From positions 4,086,065 through 4,150,064 of the forward strand of contig NZ_CP056122.1 of assembly GCF_018219455.1 (NCBI RefSeq): a DNA stretch of 64,000 bases, read 5' to 3'. How positions within the stretch are numbered: position 1 is the stretch's first letter; every line of letters starts with the position of its first letter. Positions 51,691 through 61,106 of the stretch are shown here, one piece after another. A model generated the notes under the pieces. It saw only the letters and a program-made list of their open reading frames with translations. It was not told the DNA's origin and made no database searches. The translations under genes were made by a program, and so were the position numbers. The stretch comes from Moritella sp. 5 (GTDB lineage Bacteria; Pseudomonadota; Gammaproteobacteria; Enterobacterales; Moritellaceae).

Positions 51691-53499
51691 ATGAATAAAA
51701 TCTACGCGTCACTCCCTTTACTCGGCTTTGCTGCATTCAGCGGTACAGGCAAAACAACACTGCTCGAGGCAATACTGCCTAAGTTAGTTGCGCGTGGTAT
51801 TCGTGTTGCCGTGATTAAGCATGCGCATCATGATTTTGATATCGACCAACCAGGCAAAGACAGCTACCGCCTGCGTAAAGCGGGTGCTAACCAGATGCTG
51901 ATTTCATCCCGTTGTCGCCGTGCATTAGTGACTGAAACGCCGGATGAAGAAGCGACGCTACCGCACTTGATCGCACAGTTAGATCAAACTCAGCTTGACC
52001 TAATTTTGGTGGAAGGTTTTAAACAACTGAATTTTCCTAAAATTGAATTACACCGCACTGAAGTCGGTAAACCTTGGTTACATCCAACGGACAATAACAT
52101 TATTGCAATCGCAGCTAATGTATCTGCGCCAGCACCTTTAGCAGAAAAGACACCATTACCTAAGCTCAATATTAACGATCTTGAGCAGATAACCGAGTTT
52201 GTGCTCAGCTTTATTCAAGGCGAAGTGGGTGCTGTAAAGCCTGAACAACCTCAGGGATTACAGTGTGGCGACCTAACACCACAAGGTATGCTGTCTGTCG
52301 CAGAAGGTCGTGAGCGTATTCTTAGTCATATTGTACCACTTGAGCAATCACAGACTGTTGATTTAAAAGCAGCTTTGGGTCAAATTGTCGCACATGACGT
52401 ACTTTCACCAGTGAATGTACCCCAACACACTAATTCTGCTATGGATGGTTATGCAGTCCGCGGTGATGATTTAAAATGTGAATGCTATAACGTTGTCGAC
52501 CACGTAATGGCAGGACACAGTTACGACTTGCCACTTGAAAAAGGCCAAGCAGTACGGATCATGACAGGTGCTGCGGTTCCTGAGTGTGCCGATACAGTCG
52601 TCATGCGCGAACAAGCTGAGCAAATCGACAACACGGTGCGCTTTGATCTGAGTATGGCTGCAATTAACACTGGTCAGAATGTACGTCAAGCAGGCGAAGA
52701 TTTAGCATTAGGCCAAACAGCCGTAGCCGCAGGTAGCAAGATCAGCGCGCCAGAGTTAGGGATGATAGCCTCACTCGGCATTAACCAAGTGACAGTTAAA
52801 AAACCTGTACGTGTAGCCATCTTCTCAACGGGTGATGAAGTACAGCATCCTGGTGAGACACAAAAAAATAACTGTATTTACGATTCCAATCGCTACACTT
52901 TGCACGCGATGTTAAGCCAAGCAGGCTGTGAAGTGATTGACTTGGGCATTATTGAAGACAGCGAAGCTGCATTAGAAGCTACCTTACAGCAAGGCAGCAA
53001 GCAAGCGGACTTGATCTTGTCCTCAGGTGGCGTATCTGTTGGCGATGCCGATTACATCAAAACCGTATTAGATAAGCTAGGACAAATTAACTTCTGGCGT
53101 ATCAATATGCGCCCAGGTAGACCCTTAGCATTTGGCCAAATTAACGACACGCCGTTTTTTGGCTTACCGGGTAATCCAGTTGCAGTGATGGTGGTCTTCT
53201 TACAATTTGTTGAACCTGCTATCCGTAAACTACAGGGTATGGAAAATTGGCAGCCACAAATATTCAATGCAGTTGCTACAGAACGTTTCCGGTCTCGTCC
53301 TAATCGTACTGAGTATACCCGAGGTATTTTTGATTTTGATGCTAATGGTCGTTTAACCGTGAAAAGTACCGGACAACAAGGCTCAGGTATCTTGCGATCG
53401 ATGAGTGAAGCTAATTGTTTAGTTGAAATATTACCTGAACAGGCGAATGCAGAAATTGGTGATTCGGTTCGCGTGATCCCATTACAAGGTCGCGTTTAG
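51691..53499 (+). CDS. MobB-MoeA fusion protein
   Basis: Residues 1-175 are MobB (P-loop AAFSGTGKTTLLEAI; HAHHDFDIDQPGKDSYRLRKAGA; ILVEGFKQL), a GTPase that helps MobA. The rest is MoeA, which inserts the metal into adenylylated molybdopterin: NVPQHTNSAMDGYAVRGDD, RIMTGAAVPECADTVVMREQ, SSGGVSVGDADYIKTVL and FFGLPGNPVAVMV are intact. The frame is open from a TTG at 51664, but ATG 51691 starts the MobB fold with little excess and is preferred. The fusion covers two successive late steps in cofactor synthesis. Last gene of the tup operon. Confidence 0.94.
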   Translation: MNKIYASLPLLGFAAFSGTGKTTLLEAILPKLVARGIRVAVIKHAHHDFDIDQPGKDSYRLRKAGANQMLISSRCRRALVTETPDEEATLPHLIAQLDQTQLDLILVEGFKQLNFPKIELHRTEVGKPWLHPTDNNIIAIAANVSAPAPLAEKTPLPKLNINDLEQITEFVLSFIQGEVGAVKPEQPQGLQCGDLTPQGMLSVAEGRERILSHIVPLEQSQTVDLKAALGQIVAHDVLSPVNVPQHTNSAMDGYAVRGDDLKCECYNVVDHVMAGHSYDLPLEKGQAVRIMTGAAVPECADTVVMREQAEQIDNTVRFDLSMAAINTGQNVRQAGEDLALGQTAVAAGSKISAPELGMIASLGINQVTVKKPVRVAIFSTGDEVQHPGETQKNNCIYDSNRYTLHAMLSQAGCEVIDLGIIEDSEAALEATLQQGSKQADLILSSGGVSVGDADYIKTVLDKLGQINFWRINMRPGRPLAFGQINDTPFFGLPGNPVAVMVVFLQFVEPAIRKLQGMENWQPQIFNAVATERFRSRPNRTEYTRGIFDFDANGRLTVKSTGQQGSGILRSMSEANCLVEILPEQANAEIGDSVRVIPLQGRV

Positions 53500-53543
53500 T
53501 ACTCGTAACTCATTTAATCCTATTTTAGCAACGAGATAGGATT

Positions 53544-53578
53544 AAAAAATAGTGGCGTGCTCACATCACGCCACTATT
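53544..53578 (-). terminator. terminator of the fdh operon
   Basis: ATAGTGGCGTG/CACGCCACTAT with a 7-base loop, followed on the minus strand by TTTTTTAATCC. It lies between the convergent moeA and formate dehydrogenase gamma genes and is oriented for the latter. Confidence 0.9.
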
Positions 53579-53623
53579 CCCCCATCACGTCTACTCTTAT
53601 TTTACGATCACTCTTACTTTTTA

Positions 53624-54676
53624 TTACTTATCATCTGACTTTGATGATAATTCACTTTTTGGTTGATTCTCTGGTAAGTCTTTTACTTTTTCATACCAAA
53701 TATCATGGTGCTCTTTTGCCCATGTTTCATCAACTTCACCCGTCACCATACCTTCTAGTGACGCTTCAATACCCACTAGACCGACATAAATGTGAAATAC
53801 AAAACCACAAATAAGCATCAGTGATGCTAATACATGAACTAAGTTAGATAACTTCATATCAAGACGAGTTTGTCCGAAGATCGGAAAGTCGAGAATAAAG
53901 CCACTAAAAACAATAAATACACCACAAAATATCAGTAACCAAAACAGCGCTTTTTCACCACCGTTAGAAAAATCAGCTGATGGATGCGACCCTTTATGTT
54001 TGCCAGCCATGCCGCCCATTTTCTTAAACCAATTAATATCCACTTTGGTAAATAAGCTCTTACGCCACCATTTGATCATGACCGTGAACAGTAAAACCGC
54101 AAATAATGGACTAACATAGTTATGGTACTGTTTCGCGCCATAAATGATCATAGCCCAAATATCACGAGGGATAATAGGCTTAATCAAATGTTTACCATAT
54201 ACCAGTGTTAACCCCGTCAACGCAAGACTTAAGAAGGTAAATGCCATACTCCAATGCAATGTACGATCTATGAGACTCCAACGCTTAATTTTACGCCCCG
54301 TTCGCTGCTTACTTAATCTTAATGGACCTATGGTAAAATAAGCTAATATCACTAACCCAATACAACCCAATATCGCCAATGCACCTAATGGTGATATCCA
54401 CTTTTCTTTAAGAATCGACCACGCCTGTCCAGATGAACTAATTAAGATACCGTGCTCTGCTGATTTTGATGTAGTGTAACCCTCTTGCCCATCTCGTACT
54501 GCACGCCAATAATCAGCGCCAGCAAAACCGGTAAGCTCACCTTCCACCGCTGACTCACCTAAGCGTTCACTGGTTGTATTGTTATCCGCGGTTTCACTAG
54601 CAAATGCCGACAAGGTAAAGCTCAGCATTAATACACTCACTAACAAAGTGAACCAATGTTGAATTCGCTTAGTCAT
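53624..54676 (-). CDS. formate dehydrogenase gamma subunit, cytochrome b556
   Basis: This membrane subunit takes electrons from the FdhAB dimer to quinone. The 350-residue protein has a signal peptide (VSVLMLSFTLSAFAS), an added periplasmic N-terminal segment of about 70 residues with GFAGADYWRAVRDGQEGY, and five TM helices. Histidines in LHWSMAFTFLSLALTGL, YHNYVSPLFAVLLF and VHVLASLMLICGFVFHIYVG are candidate haem b ligands. The C-terminus is hydrophilic. It is 172 bases after fdhB, the widest gap in the operon, and is followed by the operon terminator. Confidence 0.92.
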   Translation of the reverse strand: MTKRIQHWFTLLVSVLMLSFTLSAFASETADNNTTSERLGESAVEGELTGFAGADYWRAVRDGQEGYTTSKSAEHGILISSSGQAWSILKEKWISPLGALAILGCIGLVILAYFTIGPLRLSKQRTGRKIKRWSLIDRTLHWSMAFTFLSLALTGLTLVYGKHLIKPIIPRDIWAMIIYGAKQYHNYVSPLFAVLLFTVMIKWWRKSLFTKVDINWFKKMGGMAGKHKGSHPSADFSNGGEKALFWLLIFCGVFIVFSGFILDFPIFGQTRLDMKLSNLVHVLASLMLICGFVFHIYVGLVGIEASLEGMVTGEVDETWAKEHHDIWYEKVKDLPENQPKSELSSKSDDK

Positions 54677-54848
54677 TAAATCTCCTCACTGTGTTTAAAC
54701 CACAGCGCTAAATAGACGCCTGATTATCACTAAACAAACAGTCTATGTTTATATTACAGCTAACCTATATTTATATTAAAAATAATCATTGTAGGTTCGT
54801 AACCAAGTCCTGACAGCTGGCTAATTTACATTAACCAGCCTGCCAGAA

Positions 54849-55466
54849 TTAGCTTTCTTGCGGTTTACTCGCATCATAAGCAAGGTCGACAGTACTTGCC
54901 CAACCCGCATTTTTAGCGCCACGTGCAACAACACGTTCACTGTAAATATCAGAGATCTTCGCCGCATCACCAGCAAGCAAGGCTTTAGTCGAGCAAAGCG
55001 ATGCACACATAGGTAATTTACCTTCTGCAATACGGTTCGAACCGTACTTTTTCTTCTCTTCTTCAGAACCAGGTTCTACACCCGGTCCACCAGCACAGAA
55101 GGTACATTTGTCCATTTTGCCACGTTCAGCAAAGGCATCTTGTTTCGGAAATTGCGGTGCGCCAAATGGGCAAGCAAATAAACAATAACCACAACCGATA
55201 CACAGGTCTTTGTCGTGTCGCACAATACCGTCTTCAGTACGTTCAAAACAATCCGCAGGACAAACGGCCATACACGGTGCATCAGAACAATGCATACAAG
55301 CAACAGAGATTGAGCTTTCACCCGGTTCACCGTCATTTAAAGTAACAACACGGCGGCGTTGAATACCCCATTGTAATGCATCATCATTTTCATTCTTACA
55401 TGCGGTGACACAACCATTGCATTCAATACAACGTTTAGAATCACACAGAAATTTCATACTCGCCAT
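54849..55466 (-). CDS. formate dehydrogenase iron-sulfur subunit
   Basis: The 205-residue beta subunit carries electrons from FdhA to the cytochrome. Four [4Fe-4S] cysteine sets are visible: CIECNGCVTACKNE, CMHCSDAPCMAVCPADC, CIGCGYCLFACPFGAPQFP, and CTFCAGG pairing with CASLCSTKAL. There is no C-terminal TM anchor, unlike E. coli FdnH. A small hairpin (CTGGCTAAT/ATTAACCAG, 54818-54840) follows the stop and may set lower expression of the gamma gene. Confidence 0.95.
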   Translation of the reverse strand: MASMKFLCDSKRCIECNGCVTACKNENDDALQWGIQRRRVVTLNDGEPGESSISVACMHCSDAPCMAVCPADCFERTEDGIVRHDKDLCIGCGYCLFACPFGAPQFPKQDAFAERGKMDKCTFCAGGPGVEPGSEEEKKKYGSNRIAEGKLPMCASLCSTKALLAGDAAKISDIYSERVVARGAKNAGWASTVDLAYDASKPQES

Positions 55467-55478
55467 CGGAATGACTCC

Positions 55479-58334
55479 TTACGCTTTCGTAATTTTACAG
55501 AGGGTTACTTTCGTTTCCTGCATTTGTGTCACAGGGTCATAACCATAGGTTGTCGCAATGTTTGCAGATTCGCCCGATACATATGGGGTTGAACCTTCAG
55601 GGTAATTGCCACGTAAATCTTCACCTTGGAAATAGCCACCAAAGTGGAACGGAATAAAGGCAAGACCTGGTTTAACACGACGTGTAACCATTGCTTTAAC
55701 GTGAATACGGCCTTTTTCAGCACCTTCGACCCACACCATTTCGCCATCTCTGAAACCTAAATCGTTAGCATCTTTTGGATTAACTTCAACAAACATTTCT
55801 TGTTGTAATTCTGCTAACCATGGATTTGATCGGGTTTCATCACCACCGCCTTCATACTCAACCAAACGGCCAGAAGTAAGTACAATCGGGTATTCACCTG
55901 ATACATCTTTATCTTGGATTGATTTGTATAATGTTGGTAGACGGAACATCGCTTCACTGTCATTCCACGTTGGGTAATCAGTCACAAGATCACGACGCGG
56001 TGTGTATAGCGGTTCACGATGAAGCGGTACTGCATCTGGGAAGGTCCATACCACTGCACGGGCTTTCGCGTTACCGTAAGGGATACAACCGTGTTTAATT
56101 GCCACACGTTGAATACCACCTGATACGTCAGTTTTCCAGTTTTTACCTGCTGCTTTCACTTTCTCGTCAGCCGTCAGTTCGTCCCACCAGCCAAGTTGCT
56201 TAAGCAGTTTGTCACTGAACTCAGGGAAACCACTTTCTAGCTCACAATCTTTTGAATAACTGTCGACTGCTAATAAGCTTTCGCCATTACGTTCAACACC
56301 AAAACGTGCACGGAAGTTACCACCACCGAGCGCAACAGGTTTCGATGTATCATAAAGAATATGGGTACCTGGGTGTTTCATCTCTGGCGTGCCCCAGCAT
56401 GGCCAAGGTAGACCATAAGTCTCACCATGAGCAGCACCACCTTCAGCTTCGAGAGTCGTTTTGTGGAACGTATGCCAGTTTTTCTGATGATCTTTTAGAC
56501 GTTCAGGACTTTGGCCTGTGTAGCCAATCGTCCACATACCTTTATTGTATTCACGAGTAATATCTTCGATAACAGGTTGGTTGTTCTTCACTTCAATATT
56601 TTTGAATAATTGATCCGCTAGACCTAATTTTTTCATTAGCAAATACATGATCTCATGATCAGGTTTTGATTCGAATAGTGGTTCAATTACCTGATCACGC
56701 CACTGAATTGAACGGTTTGTTGCAGTAACAGAACCCGTTGTTTCGAATTGCGTCGTCGCTGGTAGCAAATAAACATTGTCAGTACGGCCGTTCATTACAG
56801 CTGCAACACCTGGATACGGGTCAACAATAACCATCATGTCCAGTTTGCCCATCGCTGTGCGCATTTCTGGTCCACGGGTTTGTGAGTTAACCGCGTGACC
56901 CCAATAGAACATGGCACGAATATTATCGTTTTGCTCGATATTGTCTTTATTTTCTAATACACCATCAATCCAACGTGATACCGGAATACCGGCATGGTTC
57001 ATTGGTTTTTTACCACGGTAAGCATTTTGATCAAAGCGGCCTTTTAGCCACTCATAATCAACATCCCATACGCCAGCCCAATGCTTCCAAGCACCTTCAG
57101 AAAGACCGTAGTAACCTGGTAAGTTATCTGCTAATACACCAAAGTCAGTCGCACCCTGTACGTTATCGTGACCACGGAAAATATTAGCACCACCGCCTGG
57201 TTTACCCATGTTGCCAAGCGCAAGTTCAAGGATGCAATATGCACGCGTATTATTGTTACCCGTTGTATGCTGCGTCCCCCCCATGCACCAAACAACACAA
57301 CCAGGACGGTGTTCAGAAAGCAGTTTCGCCGTTTCATAAACATCCGCTTCTGATACACCAGAAACACGCTCTACTTCAGCAGGTGTCCATTTTGCAACTT
57401 CTGCACGTACATCGTCCATGCCGTAAACACGTTGGTGAATGAATTCTTTATCTTCCCAACCATTTTTGAACACGTGATATAACACGCCCCAAACGAAAGC
57501 AACGTCAGAACCCGGACGTAAAGACACATAGTGATCTGCTTTTGCAGCAGTACGGGTACGACGTGGATCTGCAACAACAATCTTACAGTTGTTCTTTTCT
57601 TTGGCGATAAGGATATGCTGCATCGCGACTGGATGCGCTTCAGCAGGGTTTGAGCCGATAAACAAAATTGATTTACAATTATGCATGTCATTTAGCGAGT
57701 TAGTCATCGCGCCATAACCCCAAGTATTTGCTACACCCGCTACTGTTGTCGAGTGACAGATACGAGCTTGGTGATCGACATTATTGGTGCCCCACATCGA
57801 TACCATTTTACGGAACAAATACGCTTGTTCATTGTTATGCTTTGCAGAGCCTAACCAGTAAACAGAATCAGGACCGGATTCTTCACGGATCTTAAGTACT
57901 TGCTGACTGACTTCTTCAAGAGCTGTTTCCCAACTCATTTTTATCCATTTACCGTTAACCAGTTTCATTGGATATTTAAGACGTTTCGCACCATGACCGT
58001 GTTCACGTAGTGCAGCACCTTTTGCACAGTGACCACCCGCATTAAACGGATGATCAAATGCGGGTTCTTGACCAGTCCATACACCTTCTTGTACTTCGGC
58101 ATAAATACCGCAGCCCACAGAGCAGTGAGAACAAATCGTACGTTTAATTTCAACGGGTGATTCTGGATCGACAGATTTCGCTTCGGCTTTTTTCATCATG
58201 CCCGGTGCGAACATGCCAACACCGACGGCACCACCTGCGGCAGCAATTGAAGAGTTACGCATAAACGAACGGCGCGAAATACCCAGTTGTTTTTCGTCCT
58301 TGTTGACCGTATCGGAACGTTTAGTTAATTTCAT
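55479..58334 (-). CDS. formate dehydrogenase catalytic subunit, Cys-type, Tat-exported
   Basis: This 951-residue bis-MGD enzyme oxidises formate to CO2 in the periplasm. A Tat signal (ISRRSFMRNSS, Arg21-Arg22) is followed by a [4Fe-4S] site, Cys68, 71, 75 and 103 (CSHCSVGCG...HCAKG). The metal ligand is Cys193 in ARICHSTTVAGVANTWGYGAMTN in place of selenocysteine, so no UGA readthrough is needed. The C-terminal dinucleotide-binding domain begins about residue 790. The adjacent tungstate importer suggests W or Mo use. Preceded by a small Tat-signal protein gene. Confidence 0.96.
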   Translation of the reverse strand: MKLTKRSDTVNKDEKQLGISRRSFMRNSSIAAAGGAVGVGMFAPGMMKKAEAKSVDPESPVEIKRTICSHCSVGCGIYAEVQEGVWTGQEPAFDHPFNAGGHCAKGAALREHGHGAKRLKYPMKLVNGKWIKMSWETALEEVSQQVLKIREESGPDSVYWLGSAKHNNEQAYLFRKMVSMWGTNNVDHQARICHSTTVAGVANTWGYGAMTNSLNDMHNCKSILFIGSNPAEAHPVAMQHILIAKEKNNCKIVVADPRRTRTAAKADHYVSLRPGSDVAFVWGVLYHVFKNGWEDKEFIHQRVYGMDDVRAEVAKWTPAEVERVSGVSEADVYETAKLLSEHRPGCVVWCMGGTQHTTGNNNTRAYCILELALGNMGKPGGGANIFRGHDNVQGATDFGVLADNLPGYYGLSEGAWKHWAGVWDVDYEWLKGRFDQNAYRGKKPMNHAGIPVSRWIDGVLENKDNIEQNDNIRAMFYWGHAVNSQTRGPEMRTAMGKLDMMVIVDPYPGVAAVMNGRTDNVYLLPATTQFETTGSVTATNRSIQWRDQVIEPLFESKPDHEIMYLLMKKLGLADQLFKNIEVKNNQPVIEDITREYNKGMWTIGYTGQSPERLKDHQKNWHTFHKTTLEAEGGAAHGETYGLPWPCWGTPEMKHPGTHILYDTSKPVALGGGNFRARFGVERNGESLLAVDSYSKDCELESGFPEFSDKLLKQLGWWDELTADEKVKAAGKNWKTDVSGGIQRVAIKHGCIPYGNAKARAVVWTFPDAVPLHREPLYTPRRDLVTDYPTWNDSEAMFRLPTLYKSIQDKDVSGEYPIVLTSGRLVEYEGGGDETRSNPWLAELQQEMFVEVNPKDANDLGFRDGEMVWVEGAEKGRIHVKAMVTRRVKPGLAFIPFHFGGYFQGEDLRGNYPEGSTPYVSGESANIATTYGYDPVTQMQETKVTLCKITKA

Positions 58335-58346
58335 TTAGAGCTCCGC

Positions 58347-58550
58347 TTATAGAGAATCGTAGTAATCACGAATGTGTTTGGTTTCATGGTAACCCTTTGT
58401 ATTTCCTTGCTTATCTTTCTGTTCTCGCGTGTCGACAGATGCATTAACAGAGGTTGATACACCTGTTGCAATCGTACCTGCAGCGACACCTAAACCAATA
58501 TTTCTTAACAATTGGCGGCGGTTTTCATCCGGCTTATTTTGTTTACTCAT
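58347..58550 (-). CDS. small Tat-signal protein of formate dehydrogenase operons
   Basis: A 67-residue product with an N-terminal twin-arginine-like stretch ENRRQLLRNIGLGVAAGTIATGV followed by a polar tail ending YHETKHIRDYYDSL. Such short proteins (TIGR02811, formate dehydrogenase region TAT target) are found directly before fdhA in many proteobacteria; their job is not established, and they may be a fourth subunit or an assembly aid. It lies 12 bases before fdhA. Confidence 0.85.
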   Translation of the reverse strand: MSKQNKPDENRRQLLRNIGLGVAAGTIATGVSTSVNASVDTREQKDKQGNTKGYHETKHIRDYYDSL

Positions 58551-58572
58551 CCAGTTTGATCCTCTATCGTTA

Positions 58573-59190
58573 TTATTTTTTTACGTCGATAAAACGTATT
58601 TTTTCAATACTTAAAAATTGCAAAGCTAGCTCGGCGACGGCGCTATAAAACACCGCGTTTTTCGCCACCTTTAAATCTTGGCAAAAACGCTCAAACCAGG
58701 TATCTATATGGCGATTAAAAAATTCAGCTTGTACTTTTTGATTACTTTCTGCGACTAACATCGTCATGACTTCGAGCAATGCAGCAATATGATCTTCCGG
58801 TTCTTTCACGTCTTCATCGCGTTGAAAACCCAGCTTTTTCAAATCATGGCGTAAATGCGCTAATGGCATTTCCATTAATGAACCGGTGAGGAACCAAGAA
58901 CCAAACGGCACGATCTCACCGTGGCCAATACCAATAAACAAATCTTGGTATTCATCTTCAACCGCGGTTAATAAGGTCTTTTGTGACGCGAGTTTTAATA
59001 ACGGCCAAGCTGCCGACATTCCCGTGGTTTGAATGAGTTCGTTCGGTGCATCCACATCTAAATTCGCTAACCAATCAATGACGTCAGCATCCGGTGCCTT
59101 ACGTAATAGATGAGCAAGTAAACTATAGATATCGATACGTAATCTTGTTTCTTCAGCAACTGGCTGTGACATGTTTTGTGTTTCCATCAT
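58573..59190 (-). CDS. TorD/DmsD-family assembly chaperone
   Basis: This 205-residue all-alpha protein probably binds the FdhA Tat signal and holds the enzyme until cofactor insertion is complete. Family features are the YSLLAHLLRKAPDADVIDWLA N-terminus, EYQDLFIGIGHGEIVPFGSWFLTGSLMEMPLAHLRHDL (in parts over residues 80-120) and EPEDHIAALLEVMTMLV. The frame has ATG at 59190, 59187 and 59172; the last has no better ribosome site. It lies between the 4Fe-4S protein and the Tat peptide genes. Confidence 0.9.
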   Translation of the reverse strand: MMETQNMSQPVAEETRLRIDIYSLLAHLLRKAPDADVIDWLANLDVDAPNELIQTTGMSAAWPLLKLASQKTLLTAVEDEYQDLFIGIGHGEIVPFGSWFLTGSLMEMPLAHLRHDLKKLGFQRDEDVKEPEDHIAALLEVMTMLVAESNQKVQAEFFNRHIDTWFERFCQDLKVAKNAVFYSAVAELALQFLSIEKIRFIDVKK

Positions 59191-59196
59191 TTCGTT

Positions 59197-60906
59197 TTAC
59201 ACTCGCAACTGACTTGTTGGATCATCAGCCATGTCAGAAAAAATATCGCGTACACGACAGTCTTCACACATAGATAAACGGCGAATAGCATCACCCTGAA
59301 ATTGTGAATGACCTTGTAATTTCTCGGTCAGCATTTGAATCATCGATGCTGGCGCAAATGCTTTACCGCAACTTAAACAGCAAGCAGGCTCTTCTTCATG
59401 GATCATCACGGTGTTTTGGCGGCTTTCAGCATCCCAGTTAACACCCGGTTTAAGACTAATCACTTGCTCTGGGCAAGCTTTTTCACATAAGCCACATTGC
59501 ACGCAATCTTGCTCTTTGAACTGCAAACCGGGGCGTCCGCCAACAGCATGTAATGCACGGGTTGGGCATACAGCCACACACCCCATACATAGCGTGCAAT
59601 CATCTGTTTTACATTCAACACTACCGTAAGGTGCATTTTCAGGTACGCTAGACAATGTTGGTCTAACTGTGCTTTGCGCATGTAATCTATCTAATGCACT
59701 AAACAATTTGTCACGCTTAGTCCCTGATAATTGCTCGGCTAATACACCGCTATCCATCACTGCGATCTTGTTATCTACCACAGGCAACAAAGATGCAGGG
59801 AACGCCACAAATTCAGCCGCGGAGCTAAGTTCAAACAAGCAAATGCGATCTGCTTCAAAACCAAGTTCAGTTAAGAAGTTATTCGCAATGGCTAACTCAT
59901 CTTTTAAAACGCGATCAATTGTCGCTGGCATGTAAGCAATATTCGTTGCTAACAGTACTTGATGCGCACCATAAATCAGCGCGCTAAACCATGTATCTAC
60001 ACCCACAGTTGCTAACTCTTCCAGTGCAATCGGGATCACATTCGATGGTAATGACGGTAATTGCGCTGCAACGTTTTCTTCATCACGGTTACCAAAGAAT
60101 AAGATCGTCGGCTTTACACCTCCCGCCATTTGATAACTGTTTAACAAACGATAAATGAAGTTCTGGGTTTTCTCTGGATCTGGTAATGCATACGTGATCG
60201 CTTCTGTCGGACAAGCCGTTGCACAAGTACCAACCCCCTGACATAAGAACGGATTAATCTCGATCGCATGGCCATTACTTGATAACGCACCTGCAGGACA
60301 CGCATCAACACAACGTGTACAGCCGCTCACACCACGGGATGAATGTGCACAAATGTCATTATTTAGACGGAAATACTTAGGCTTATCAAACGTACCAAGC
60401 ATGTCAGGTAAGGTTTCAATCACATCTGCAATCGCCGCTTTACCACTGCCGACAGGGTAATAACCAGGTGCAGGGATCTCGGTGTTGATAATGCTCTCGG
60501 CACTCATATCAACCACTAAATCAAAGCTATCACCACCGATAGTTACTTCCGCTAGATTGATATAGGTATCAAGTAACGTACCAGCTACGCGGCAATTCAC
60601 TTCGAACGCGCCTAAGTAACCCTTTATTGTCACGTCATTACTAAAAAATACCTTAATGTCATTACTTGTTTTCGCAGTGTTTTCAGCTGCCTGCGAAGTC
60701 GCAAGGAGTGTCACTGAATTAAGTGTTGAAAATTGCGGGGCCAGCGCAGTAATAGTATCGTGCGGACCAATGATCAATAGATTCCCTCGGCTCTCGTAAG
60801 AGACCGTTGGCGGGATCAAATTCGATAATTCAACCGTACCAGCGATTGCACTTAAGCGTGCTTGACCATTGCTATCTGTAAATGTTTCTAGAATACTTTT
60901 TAACAT
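59197..60906 (-). CDS. polyferredoxin-like 4Fe-4S protein, first gene of the fdh operon
   Basis: A 569-residue cytoplasmic protein without signal peptide. Four ferredoxin-type cysteine clusters are visible: CTRCVDACPAGAL and CQGVGTCATACPTEA in the middle, CTLCMGCVAVCPTRAL and CVQCGLCEKACPEQVI toward the end; a CCLSCGKAF...CEDCR pair near the C-terminus could bind zinc. The N-terminal 150 residues have no obvious motif. Proteins of this kind commonly lead formate dehydrogenase operons, and a role in electron supply or enzyme maturation is inferred. AGGAATAGCA precedes the ATG. Confidence 0.88.
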   Translation of the reverse strand: MLKSILETFTDSNGQARLSAIAGTVELSNLIPPTVSYESRGNLLIIGPHDTITALAPQFSTLNSVTLLATSQAAENTAKTSNDIKVFFSNDVTIKGYLGAFEVNCRVAGTLLDTYINLAEVTIGGDSFDLVVDMSAESIINTEIPAPGYYPVGSGKAAIADVIETLPDMLGTFDKPKYFRLNNDICAHSSRGVSGCTRCVDACPAGALSSNGHAIEINPFLCQGVGTCATACPTEAITYALPDPEKTQNFIYRLLNSYQMAGGVKPTILFFGNRDEENVAAQLPSLPSNVIPIALEELATVGVDTWFSALIYGAHQVLLATNIAYMPATIDRVLKDELAIANNFLTELGFEADRICLFELSSAAEFVAFPASLLPVVDNKIAVMDSGVLAEQLSGTKRDKLFSALDRLHAQSTVRPTLSSVPENAPYGSVECKTDDCTLCMGCVAVCPTRALHAVGGRPGLQFKEQDCVQCGLCEKACPEQVISLKPGVNWDAESRQNTVMIHEEEPACCLSCGKAFAPASMIQMLTEKLQGHSQFQGDAIRRLSMCEDCRVRDIFSDMADDPTSQLRV

Positions 60907-60920
60907 TGCTATTCCTGTAT

Positions 60921-61002
60921 ACTCGTCACCGCAAAAATTGGTGCCGATTAAACTACGAGTTTAGTGCCCGAAGCTCTTTCTGCCGTACGGTTTTTACCGT
61001 AC
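60921..61002 (-). promoter_or_regulatory. structured 5' leader of the fdh operon
   Basis: Between the sigma54 promoter and the first gene, two stems can form: ACTCGT/ACGAGT (60955-60960 with 60921-60926) enclosing CACC/GGTG, which ends 5 bases before the Shine-Dalgarno AGGA, and GTACGGT/ACCGTAC (60985-61002) with a 4-base loop. No match to the known Moco-element was recognised. Confidence 0.45.
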
Positions 61003-61022
61003 TTTATGCTGTAGCTAATAGA

Positions 61023-61038
61023 GCAATAACCGAACCAA
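61023..61038 (-). promoter_or_regulatory. sigma54 promoter of the fdh operon
   Basis: On the minus strand TTGGTTCGGTTATTGC fits TTGGCACG-N4-TTGC, with GG and GC ten bases apart. Transcription should start near 61011, giving a leader of about 105 bases. Confidence 0.75.
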
Positions 61039-61106
61039 CTTTTAACGGAAAAAAATGACCTATAAAGAACTAAAGTCAGATAAAGACAGTTGATGCACTT
61101 CCAACT

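Noticed and set aside
60930-60944. A second sigma54-like element before the fdh operon, GGCACC...TTTTTGC on the minus strand
   Set aside because: The GG and GC are eleven bases apart, one too many, and the position is within 45 bases of the start codon. The element at 61023-61038 has exact spacing.
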